A stretch of 64,000 bases of DNA from Caulobacter sp031457805 (GTDB lineage: Bacteria; Pseudomonadota; Alphaproteobacteria; Caulobacterales; Caulobacteraceae), in contig NZ_JAVDXI010000001.1 of the NCBI RefSeq assembly GCF_031457805.1, positions 310,001 to 374,000 of the forward strand. The letters are read 5' to 3'. The translations under genes and the position numbers were made by a program. Positions 8,514 through 16,443 of the stretch are shown here, one piece after another. Each line of letters opens with the position of its first letter. Position 1 is the first letter of the stretch. Below the pieces are notes generated by a model. It saw only the letters and a list, made by a program, of their open reading frames with translations. It did no database searches and had not been told where the DNA came from.

Positions 8514-9221
8514 TCAGTCGGGTCTCAACGACTTCTGGCCGACGGCATGCACCCGCCGCGGCCCCAAGGCGCCAGCCAAAAGCGGGCCGTCGAACAGGCT
8601 TGAGAAGGCCTCATCCAGAATGTTCAGTCCGCCCGTATAGGCCCCGAACGCGGGCAGAACGAGGCGGGCGCCATCGGTGACGAAACAGCGCCGACGGACC
8701 ATCGCGCGCCCGCTCGACACCTTGGCCGCCGGATGCAGGTGGCCCGCCACCTCGCCCGGCTGCGCGCCGGGAAGCGGTTCATGCCGGAGGGTCAGCCCCG
8801 CGATGTTGGCTTCGTCGATCACATCGCCCGGCAAGGCCTTGGGGCCATCGGCGTCGTGGTTGCCCACCGCCCAGACCAGTTCGCGGCCAAGAGCCAAGCC
8901 CTCCAGTCGCCGATAGTCGTCCATCGCCAGCCGGGTCTCACCCGCGCCGTCGTGGAAGCTGTCGCCCAGGAAAATCAGCCGTTCAGGCGTGAGTTGCGTG
9001 ATCTCGCGGTCAAGGCGATCCAGGGTCTCGCGCGTGTCATAGGGCGGCAGCATCTGGCCGAAACGGGCGGCGTAGCTGCTGCCCTTCTCGAAATGGAGAT
9101 CGGCCACGATCAGCGTGCGCTCGCGTTCCAGCCACAGCGCGCCCGACCAGCGCAGCATGACCTCGACATTGGCCAGGGCGACACGAAGGCCGCCGCAGGC
9201 CGAGGGCTCGAAACGGGTCAT
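8514..9221 (-). CDS. pdeM: Ligase-associated DNA damage response endonuclease PdeM
   Basis: 235 aa with the calcineurin-like metallophosphoesterase motifs in order: VADLHFEKG, FLGDSFHD, VGNHD and the GHLHP box. The family is the PdeM nuclease found beside Lhr-like helicases and bacterial ATP-dependent ligases. Its ATG overlaps the helicase stop (ATGA at 9218-9221), so the two are translationally coupled. A longer frame running upstream to 9617 belongs to the shadow of the helicase gene and was discarded. Neither a ligase nor an exonuclease gene lies next to this pair. Confidence 0.9.
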   Translation of the reverse strand: MTRFEPSACGGLRVALANVEVMLRWSGALWLERERTLIVADLHFEKGSSYAARFGQMLPPYDTRETLDRLDREITQLTPERLIFLGDSFHDGAGETRLAMDDYRRLEGLALGRELVWAVGNHDADGPKALPGDVIDEANIAGLTLRHEPLPGAQPGEVAGHLHPAAKVSSGRAMVRRRCFVTDGARLVLPAFGAYTGGLNILDEAFSSLFDGPLLAGALGPRRVHAVGQKSLRPD

Positions 9222-11779
9222 GGGCGCGCCTCGGCGATCAGGTCGGCTTCGGCCTCGGCCAGGATCATCTCGCCGGCGGCGTCGCCCGGGGCGCGCTCGC
9301 GGCCGATCTCCAGGATCATCGGAACCGCGAAGGGTGAGACGCGATCCAGGGGCATGTGGCGGATACGACCCTTCACGCGGGCCAGCATGTCGCCCAGGCG
9401 CGCGATGTCCAGCAAGCCGGTCGCCGCATCGTGACGGGCGCACCGAAGCATCAGGTGGTCGGGTTGGTGTTTGCGCAGCACGTCGTAGATCAGGTCGGTG
9501 GAGAAGGTCACTTGCCGGCCGGACTTCTCGGCGCCGGGATGGCGGCGCTCGATCAGGCCCGCGATCAGGGCGCACTGCTTGAAGGACCGCTTCATCATGA
9601 AGCTTTCGTCCAGCCAAGCCTCAAGGTCGTCGCCCAGCATGTCCTGGGCGAAGAGTTCGTCGAGATCGAGGCCGTCCATCGGCCTCAGCGACCAGAGGTT
9701 CAGCGCGTAGTCGTTGCAGACAAAGCCTAGCGGGCCGACGCCCAGGCGATCCAGGCGGCGGGTCAGCAACATCGCCAGGGTGGTGTGGGCCAGGCGTCCG
9801 TCGAAAGGATAGCAGACCATGTGAAACCGCTTCCCGCGCGGGAAGGTCTCCAGCAGCATCTCGCCTTCCTGCGGGATCGCCGAGCGGATCTTCTGCCACG
9901 ACAGCCATTCCTGCACATCGCCGGGCAGGGCGCTCCACTCGCGCTCGTCATGCATCATCTGGCGCACGCGGCCAGCCAGATAGGTCGACAGCGGGAATTT
10001 CGAGCCGCCCCAGCTGGGCATCTTCGGATCATCGTTGGGCGCGGGCGAGACATAGGCGTCGGCCCCGACCAGGCTGTTGTAGCGCCAGACCTGTCCGGCG
10101 AAGACGAAGGTGTCTCCGGGCGTCAACTGTTCGAAATAGCCTTCCTCGGCCTCGCCGATCTTACGGCCGCCGACAGGTCTGCGGCCGCCCCCGATGCGGA
10201 TGTTGATCGTGGCCGGCGAGATGATTGCGCCCACGTTCATCCGGTGCTGCTGGCGGGCCTGGGCGTTACGCGCGGTCCAGAGGCCGTCGGCGGTTTGCAC
10301 GATCCGCCGGAACTTGTCGTAGGTGCGCAGCGCGTAGCCGCCGGTCGAGACAAAGTCGACGACGGCTTCGAAGTCCTCCCAGGTGAGGTCGGCGTAGGGG
10401 CCGGCCGAACGGACTTCGTCATAGAGCTCGGTCAGCTTGAACGGCTCGGAGCAGGCGCAACCCATGACGTGCTGGGCCAGAACGTCGAGCGCGCCGATGC
10501 GCGGCGGCTCGCCGTCGAGATGGTTCTCTAGGATCGCGTCGGCGGCGGCGCGGCATTCCAGCATCTCGAAGCGACTGGCCGGCACGAACAGAGCCCGACT
10601 GGGCTCGTCCAGGCGGTGATTGGCGCGGCCGATCCGCTGCACCATCCGCGAGGCCCCCTTGGGCGCGGCCAACTGGATGACGAGGTCGACGTCGCCCCAG
10701 TCGATGCCCATGTCCAGGGTCGAGGTGCAGACCACCGCGCGCAGCTCGCCCCGCGCCATCGCCGCCTCGACCTTGCGGCGCTGTTCGGCCGACAGGCTGC
10801 CGTGGTGCAAAGCGATTGGCAGGCCTTCGTCGTTCAGCTCCCAAAGTCGCTGGAACGCGAACTCGGCCTGGAAACGCGTGTTGACGAAGACGAGGGCGGT
10901 CTTGGCCGCTTTGATGACGTCGTAGACCTCGGCCATGGCGTGCTCGGCCGTGTGGCCGGCCCAGGGCACGCGTCCGCCGGAGACCAGGACCTCGACGACC
11001 GGCTGGGCGCCGCCCGAGCCCAGGACGAGGTCGATGGAGAAATCCTCCCCCTCAGGGGGGAGGTGGCGCGAAGCGCCGGAGGGGGAAGGGGCAAGGTCAG
11101 CAGAACTTCCCCCTCCGTCGGCTGCGCCGACACCTCCCCCGCTAGGGGGAGGGTTCTTGTTCACGCCCAGCCACTTTCGCACCAGATCCGGATCATCGAC
11201 CGTGGCCGACAGTCCGACCCGGCGCATGTTGGGCGCGAACTGCTGCAGTCGGGCCAGGCCCAGCGCCAGGAGATCGCCGCGCTTGCTGGGCCAGATCGCG
11301 TGGGCTTCGTCGATGATCACGCAGGAGAGGTCGGCGAAGTACTCGCGCGCGCCTTCCCAGGCGCAGAACAGCGCCAGTTGCTCGGGCGTGGTCAGCAGGA
11401 TGTCGGGCGGGCGGACCTTTTGCCGGGCCTTGCGGCTCTCGCCGGTGTCGCCGGTGCGGCTCTCGGCGACGATCGGCAGGCCCATCTCGCGGATGGGGGT
11501 GAGCAGGTTGCGCTCGACATCGACCGCCAGCGCCTTCAGCGGCGAGATGTAGAGGGTATGGACCCCGGCCGGTGTGTTCCGAGGCGGGCGCTCGGCCAGT
11601 TCGATCAAGCTGGGCAGGAAGCCCGCCAGCGTCTTGCCGCCGCCCGTCGGCGCGATCAGCAGGGCCCCGCGACCGGCGCGCGCTTTTTCCAGCATCGCCA
11701 ACTGGTGCGCGCGTGGTGTCCACCCGCGCTTGGAGAACCAGGCCTGGAACTGGGGAGGGAGGGCGTTCGCCGCGGACAT
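9218..11779 (-). CDS. Ligase-associated Lhr-like DEXH-box DNA helicase, with in-frame repeat insertion
   Basis: 853 aa from the ATG at 11779. Motifs seen: Walker A APTGGGKT (43-50), YISPLKALA, DEAH in VIIDEAHAIW, SATV (motif III), FVNTRFQAE (motif IV), STLDMGIDWG (motif V) and QRIGRANHR (motif VI), then the long C-terminal domain of Lhr-type helicases. Members work in DNA repair together with PdeM. Between motif III and the PWAGH segment, residues about 209-246 are a Pro/Gly/Ser-rich stretch encoded by two inverted GC-rich palindromic units (11044-11153). This is an in-frame insertion that enlarges the protein. A start at 11896 is open but lies in low-quality leader sequence. Confidence 0.92.
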   Translation of the reverse strand: MSAANALPPQFQAWFSKRGWTPRAHQLAMLEKARAGRGALLIAPTGGGKTLAGFLPSLIELAERPPRNTPAGVHTLYISPLKALAVDVERNLLTPIREMGLPIVAESRTGDTGESRKARQKVRPPDILLTTPEQLALFCAWEGAREYFADLSCVIIDEAHAIWPSKRGDLLALGLARLQQFAPNMRRVGLSATVDDPDLVRKWLGVNKNPPPSGGGVGAADGGGSSADLAPSPSGASRHLPPEGEDFSIDLVLGSGGAQPVVEVLVSGGRVPWAGHTAEHAMAEVYDVIKAAKTALVFVNTRFQAEFAFQRLWELNDEGLPIALHHGSLSAEQRRKVEAAMARGELRAVVCTSTLDMGIDWGDVDLVIQLAAPKGASRMVQRIGRANHRLDEPSRALFVPASRFEMLECRAAADAILENHLDGEPPRIGALDVLAQHVMGCACSEPFKLTELYDEVRSAGPYADLTWEDFEAVVDFVSTGGYALRTYDKFRRIVQTADGLWTARNAQARQQHRMNVGAIISPATINIRIGGGRRPVGGRKIGEAEEGYFEQLTPGDTFVFAGQVWRYNSLVGADAYVSPAPNDDPKMPSWGGSKFPLSTYLAGRVRQMMHDEREWSALPGDVQEWLSWQKIRSAIPQEGEMLLETFPRGKRFHMVCYPFDGRLAHTTLAMLLTRRLDRLGVGPLGFVCNDYALNLWSLRPMDGLDLDELFAQDMLGDDLEAWLDESFMMKRSFKQCALIAGLIERRHPGAEKSGRQVTFSTDLIYDVLRKHQPDHLMLRCARHDAATGLLDIARLGDMLARVKGRIRHMPLDRVSPFAVPMILEIGRERAPGDAAGEMILAEAEADLIAEARP
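11044..11153. repeat. Pair of inverted GC-rich palindromic repeat units inside the helicase gene
   Basis: Unit A (about 11044-11088) starts CCTCCCCCTCAGGGGGG and ends GGAGGGGGAAG. Unit B (about 11107-11153) is the same sequence inverted, starting CTTCCCCCTCCGTCGG and ending GGGGGAGG. Each has internal dyads, and together they could form one large stem. They resemble a repeat that is usually intergenic in Caulobacter genomes (from memory). Here the element keeps the reading frame and adds about 37 residues to the helicase. Confidence 0.85.
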
Positions 11780-11925
11780 TGCCCGCGATATAGCATGTTC
11801 CCTTTCTGTTTCACCTGACTTTTGCGCGCGCGTGGCGCGAGTCTGGTTGCTTCCGCCGAGGCTTGCGATTGTCTGGACCAACGCTCGCGGCGCCACATGA
11901 CGCTTCCGGCCAAGGTGGGGGTTTG

Positions 11926-12891
11926 ATGCGGTTGGGTTGGCTGATGGCGTTGGTGCTCATGGTCCCTTGGACCACTGGGGCGGCGTACGCTGAGGCGTGG
12001 CGGACGCAGATCGACTGCGAGGCCATCCAGCGGGCTGCGGAAGCTGGCGATGCGTCCTTCTATGTCGATCTGGCCGTTTGCCATATTCGCGGCGACGGGC
12101 GTGAGCCGGATGTCGCCAAGGGGTTGCCGTGGCTGCGCAAGGCGCTGGCCTTGGACGACACCGACGCCATGGTCGAACTGGGGAACTTGTATCTCTTTGG
12201 CGCGGAGGGCCTGGATTCGGATCCGGACGCCGCCTTGAAGCTCTACGCCCGCGCGGCGCGATTGGGTGACCCCAACGGCATGTACAATCTGGCGGTCATG
12301 CACCGGGGCGGACATGGAGCGCCGGAAAACCCAAGGCTGGCGCGCGCCTGGTATCTTCGCGCCGGCGAGGCAGGTTCAGCGCCAGGGGCCTTTGGCGCGG
12401 GCGTCGTCCTGCTGGAGGGTTATGGTGGTCGGGTCGATGAAAGGCGGGGCTTACTGTGGCTGCGTCGCGCCATCGAGATGGGCTCGGCCGAAGCGATGAA
12501 CGAACTTGGCCGCCTCCACGCGGAGGGTTCGGGCGTGATGTCCGATCCGGCCAAAGCCCTCTACTTCTATCGCGCTGCGGCCCGGAACGACCTACCGGAC
12601 GCGATGTATCGGCTGGGCGCGGCGCACTACAACGGTCAGCTGACCGACAAGAACTACGTCGAGGCGATGCGCTGGTTCCAGCGGGCTGCGGACCGGGGCG
12701 ACCACGACGCCTGGTTCGCGCTGGGGCTGATGTGCGAGATCGGCCGCGGCGTTCGAGCTGATCCTGAGCTCGCCCTCCAGATGTATCGCCGGGCCGTGGA
12801 GAGCGACGAGCCGGCCCTGCGGGAGAAGGCCCAACGGGCGATTGGCCGGTTGCTGGGCCTGGCCGACGATGATGAGACGCCGGTCGGCTAG
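11926..12891 (+). CDS. Secreted Sel1-repeat (TPR-like) protein
   Basis: 321 aa from the ATG at 11926. An N-terminal signal peptide (MRLGWLMALVLMVPWTTGAA, cleavage near AYA-EAW) is followed by six or seven Sel1-like repeats, recognisable by recurring A-x-x-x-L-G-x-L-Y and A-x-x-W-Y/F-x-x-A patterns. Examples are AMVELGNLYLFG, GMYNLAVMHRGG, AMNELGRLHAEG and AMRWFQRAADRG. Sel1 proteins are periplasmic adaptors for protein-protein contacts. The partner is unknown. An upstream in-frame ATG at 11863 would bury the signal peptide and was rejected. The gene diverges from the Lhr-like helicase. Confidence 0.85.
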   Translation: MRLGWLMALVLMVPWTTGAAYAEAWRTQIDCEAIQRAAEAGDASFYVDLAVCHIRGDGREPDVAKGLPWLRKALALDDTDAMVELGNLYLFGAEGLDSDPDAALKLYARAARLGDPNGMYNLAVMHRGGHGAPENPRLARAWYLRAGEAGSAPGAFGAGVVLLEGYGGRVDERRGLLWLRRAIEMGSAEAMNELGRLHAEGSGVMSDPAKALYFYRAAARNDLPDAMYRLGAAHYNGQLTDKNYVEAMRWFQRAADRGDHDAWFALGLMCEIGRGVRADPELALQMYRRAVESDEPALREKAQRAIGRLLGLADDDETPVG

Positions 12892-12948
12892 GACGCCGCG
12901 CGGTCTGTTTCCATTCTGTTTCGAGCCGGCTTCTGCTAACGGACAGAG

Positions 12949-15771
12949 GTGACTGCTTCGCCGCCGACTCTGGACTTGGCTCCCGCTCTGGTCGTCCTGC
13001 CGGGACCGCGCGCCGGCTTGGCGGACGGCGGCGAGGCCAGGATGTTGCGCGCGCCGGACGCGCGCGATCTTTTCGAGCACGGCCCCGTCCTGGTGGCTCA
13101 CGCGGCCATGACCGCCCGCCGACTGAACCTGTCGCCGCCGCCGCGTTCGTCGCGCCTGTTCGATGTGCTTGAACTTCACGCGTTTGTTCGGCCGGCGGCG
13201 TTTTGCGCGCCTTCGGCGGTAGGACTGGCGACAGCGCTGGGTCTGCGCGAACCGCACGGCGCGGCCGAGCAGGCCCAGACCCTTCGCGAGGCCGCTGATG
13301 CGCTTTTGCGGGAACTGGCGCTGACGCCGGTCCCGTCTCGCGAGGAGGCTTTGGCGATCGCCGAGACCCTGGCCAAGGCGGGGTGGGCTTGGGGGGCGGC
13401 GGTCATCGGCGCCTTGCGCTCGGTCCCCGTCGGTAACCAGTTTCGGGGTTCCGGCCTCGATGTCTGGGCGCGGCTTGTCGAGTGGGAGGACCAGGCGCCG
13501 CCCGGCGAAGCAGGGTCCCGGCCCATCGATCCCGAACGCGCCGGCGAGCGCCTGGCCGAGCTGCTGCAGCGCTCGGGGCTGGAAGAAGTCCGTGAAGCTC
13601 AGGCGACTTTCGCCAAGGAGGCCGCCTTCGCCTTCCAGCCGCGCGAGCGAGAGGGCGAGCCGCGCATGATGCTGGCCGAGGCGGGCACGGGCGTCGGCAA
13701 GACCCTGGGCTATCTGGCGCCGGCGTCCCTGTGGGCCGAGGCCAATGGTCCGTCTGTCTGGGTCAGCACGTATACGCGGGCCCTGCAGCGGCAGATCGAG
13801 CGCGAGAGCCGGTCGATCTATCCCGATCCCAAAGAGCGCGCCCGCAAGGCGGTCGTGCGAAAAGGCCGTGAGAACTATCTGTGCCTGTTGAACTTTCAGG
13901 AGCAGATCAACGGGGCTCAGCTGGGTAATGGCGACCTGATCGGCCTGGCCCTGACGGCGCGTTGGGCGCGGGCCACGCGCGACGGCGACATGACCGGCGG
14001 CGACTTTCCCGCCTGGCTACCCACCCTGACCGCCGTGCCCCCTTCGATGCAGGCCAGCCCGGCAAATCTGGTCGACCGGCGAGGCGAGTGCATTCACGCC
14101 GGTTGCCAGCACTATCGGATCTGCTTCATCGAGAAGGCGGTGCGGGCGTCCAAGCGCGCGGATCTGGTGATCGCCAACCATGCTCTGGTTCTCACGCAGG
14201 CGGCGTTTGACGGCGCGCGCACAGCGCGGGGACTGAAGGGCGACAACGAGACCACCAGCCTCAAGCGGATCGTCTTCGACGAGGGCCACCATCTGTTCGA
14301 GGCCGCCGACAGCGCCTTCTCGGCCGCCCTGTCCGGCGCTGAGGCGGCGGAACTGCGGCGCTGGATCCGTGGGCCCGAGGGGCGGGGCCGTCGCGGGCGC
14401 GGCCTCGAGGCGCGCTTGCTGGACATCCTGGGCGACCGGGAGGGCGCGCGCGGTGCGATGAGCCAGGCCATCCAGGCGGCGGCGGCTCTGCCGGGCGAGG
14501 GCTGGTCGGGGCGCGTCGCCCCGCCTGACGGCCAGATCAACCCGATCGGACCGATCGAGAACTTCCTGGTTGCGGTCATCGAGCAGCTCCGCGCCCGCAG
14601 CGGCGATCGGGGCGGCGCTGACCTCGGTTTGCAGTGCGATGCGCGTCCGCCGATCGATCTGGTTCGTGAGCGCGCGCCCGAGGCGGCCAAGGCGCTGGCG
14701 GCGATCGAAGCGCCGCTATTGGCGCTGGCGCGGGCGCTGGAAGACGTACTGGATGAGGACGCCGAGCACCTGGGCGCCTCGGAGCGGGCCCGTATCGAAG
14801 GCGCGCTGCGCGGCCTGGATCGCCGCGCCCGCATGACCCTGCCCGCCTGGCGCTCGATCCTGAAAGCGCTAGAAGAGGATGACGCCGAGCCGACCGAAAG
14901 CGACCCGGACTTCGTCGACTGGTTCGAGGCCACGTTCTTGTACGGGCGGGTGGTGGACGCCGCCTGCCGTCGCCACTGGGTCGATCCGACCGAGCCGCTG
15001 CGGGCGGCGGTGCTGTCGCCTGCGCACGGCGTGCTGGTGACCAGCGCCACTCTTGTCGATCCCGCGCTGGAAGATCCGTTCGCCCTGGCCGAGATGCGCA
15101 CGGGCGCGGCGCGCCTGCCGACCGCGCCCAAAGTGCTGCGGCTTGTTTCGCCTTTCGACTACGAGAACAACGCCAAGGCCTTCGTCGTCACCGACGTGAA
15201 CAAGGAAGATCCCCGCCAGGTCTCGGCGGCCATGCGCGAACTGTTCCTCGCGGCCGGGGGCGGGGGGCTGGGGCTGTTCACCGCCATTCGTCGCCTGAAG
15301 GCCGTGCACGAGCGCATCGCTGCGCCGCTGGCCGACCAGGGCCTGGCGCTCTATGCCCAACATGTTGATCCGCTGGAGGTCGGCGCGCTGGTCGACATTT
15401 TCCGGGCCGAGGAGGACGCGTGCCTGCTGGGCACGGACGCCATTCGTGACGGGGTTGACGTCCCGGGTCGCTCGCTGCGGCTCCTGGTATTTGATCGCGT
15501 GCCCTGGCCGCGCCCGGACGTACTGCACAAGGCGCGTCGCCTGCGCTTTGGCGGCAAAGGCTATGATGACGCCGTGGCGCGGGCGCGGATCAGCCAAGCC
15601 TTCGGGCGCCTGATCCGACGCGCCGATGATCGCGGCGTGTTCGTGATGCTGGACGCCGCAGCCCCCACGCGGTTGTTCTCAAGCCTGCCCGAGGGGGTGA
15701 CGCTGGAACGTGTGAGCCTGGTCGAGGCCATAGAGGCCACTGCAGCCTTCCTGAAGACGACAAAGTCTTAG
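12949..15771 (+). CDS. DinG/XPD-type ATP-dependent DNA helicase
   Basis: 940 aa from a GTG start preceded by GACAGAG. Walker A AEAGTGVGKT lies near residue 244. Next come cysteines of a probable XPD-like Fe-S cluster (YLCLLN, GECIHAGC, YRICF), the DEGHH Walker B box near 443, and C-terminal helicase motifs (LLGTDAIRDGVDVPG; SQAFGRLIRR). DinG-type helicases unwind 5' to 3' and resolve R-loops and other structured DNA. About 240 residues precede Walker A, a long N-terminal extension of unknown role. The genomic neighbour is a second repair helicase (Lhr-like) 1.2 kb away. Confidence 0.92.
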   Translation: MTASPPTLDLAPALVVLPGPRAGLADGGEARMLRAPDARDLFEHGPVLVAHAAMTARRLNLSPPPRSSRLFDVLELHAFVRPAAFCAPSAVGLATALGLREPHGAAEQAQTLREAADALLRELALTPVPSREEALAIAETLAKAGWAWGAAVIGALRSVPVGNQFRGSGLDVWARLVEWEDQAPPGEAGSRPIDPERAGERLAELLQRSGLEEVREAQATFAKEAAFAFQPREREGEPRMMLAEAGTGVGKTLGYLAPASLWAEANGPSVWVSTYTRALQRQIERESRSIYPDPKERARKAVVRKGRENYLCLLNFQEQINGAQLGNGDLIGLALTARWARATRDGDMTGGDFPAWLPTLTAVPPSMQASPANLVDRRGECIHAGCQHYRICFIEKAVRASKRADLVIANHALVLTQAAFDGARTARGLKGDNETTSLKRIVFDEGHHLFEAADSAFSAALSGAEAAELRRWIRGPEGRGRRGRGLEARLLDILGDREGARGAMSQAIQAAAALPGEGWSGRVAPPDGQINPIGPIENFLVAVIEQLRARSGDRGGADLGLQCDARPPIDLVRERAPEAAKALAAIEAPLLALARALEDVLDEDAEHLGASERARIEGALRGLDRRARMTLPAWRSILKALEEDDAEPTESDPDFVDWFEATFLYGRVVDAACRRHWVDPTEPLRAAVLSPAHGVLVTSATLVDPALEDPFALAEMRTGAARLPTAPKVLRLVSPFDYENNAKAFVVTDVNKEDPRQVSAAMRELFLAAGGGGLGLFTAIRRLKAVHERIAAPLADQGLALYAQHVDPLEVGALVDIFRAEEDACLLGTDAIRDGVDVPGRSLRLLVFDRVPWPRPDVLHKARRLRFGGKGYDDAVARARISQAFGRLIRRADDRGVFVMLDAAAPTRLFSSLPEGVTLERVSLVEAIEATAAFLKTTKS

Positions 15772-15846
15772 GGGCAGGCGGCCTGGCGATGCGTCCGGCG
15801 CGTGTCCGGAACCGTACCGCTCCTCGTGACCAGGAGCACTGTGTAC

Positions 15847-16434
15847 ATGCGCGTCCGATACTCCGCCGCCTTGGCCGCTCTGGCGTCCGCGCTTCTGCTC
15901 GCTGGCCAAGCCTGGCCCTTCGAACTTTCTCCGAAGGCCCGCGCAGCGTTGGCGAAGGGTGACGCCTATGCCGAGGTGACGCCCGATCCTGACGGCATCT
16001 CGGGTCATGTGCGGGGTGTGGTGGACATCAACGCGCCGCCCGAGAAAGTCTGGCGCATCATGACCGACTGCTCGGCGGCCAAGGTGATGATCACCACGCT
16101 CGCCGTCTGCCGGATCGTCGAGGGCGACATGGCCCGGGGTTGGGACATTCGCGAGCACGTGACGCGCCGCAACCTGGTTTTCCCTGGGATGCGGATTGTG
16201 TTTCGCTCCGACTATGAGCCCTACAGCCGGATCAAGTTCCGACTGGTCGGCGGCGACCTTAAGGTCGAACAGGGCGAGTGGAAGCTTCAGCCGCTGGACG
16301 GCGGGCGGCGGACCCGCGTCTACTACGACAACCGTCTGGCTGTGGACTGGCCGGTCCCCAAGGCGCTGATCCGCGAAGCGCTGCGCAAGGACACGCCCAA
16401 GGTCCTGATGAACCTCAAGCGCCTTTGCGAGTGA
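15847..16434 (+). CDS. Secreted SRPBCC (START-like) family protein
   Basis: 195 aa with a signal peptide (MRVRYSAALAALASALLLAG). The rest is a single SRPBCC/polyketide-cyclase domain: G-V-V-D-I-N-A-P-P-E-K-V-W-R-I-M-T-D-C at about 57-75, then a central sheet and a C-terminal helix VPKALIREALRKDTPKVL. These domains bind hydrophobic ligands, and exported ones may bind lipids. No ligand can be named. It starts 75 bp after the helicase gene and converges on the pectate lyase gene with a 9-bp gap. A start at 15802 would add 15 residues before the signal peptide and is less likely. Confidence 0.75.
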   Translation: MRVRYSAALAALASALLLAGQAWPFELSPKARAALAKGDAYAEVTPDPDGISGHVRGVVDINAPPEKVWRIMTDCSAAKVMITTLAVCRIVEGDMARGWDIREHVTRRNLVFPGMRIVFRSDYEPYSRIKFRLVGGDLKVEQGEWKLQPLDGGRRTRVYYDNRLAVDWPVPKALIREALRKDTPKVLMNLKRLCE

Positions 16435-16443
16435 GTTAGTGTC

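Noticed and set aside
9222..9617. Extended N-terminus of PdeM
   Set aside because: The extra residues are an out-of-frame copy of the helicase coding region; the ATGA overlap and the motif order fix the start at 9221.
11780..11896. Extended N-terminus of the Lhr-like helicase
   Set aside because: The added residues have no similarity to the family and overlap the promoter of the divergent Sel1 gene.
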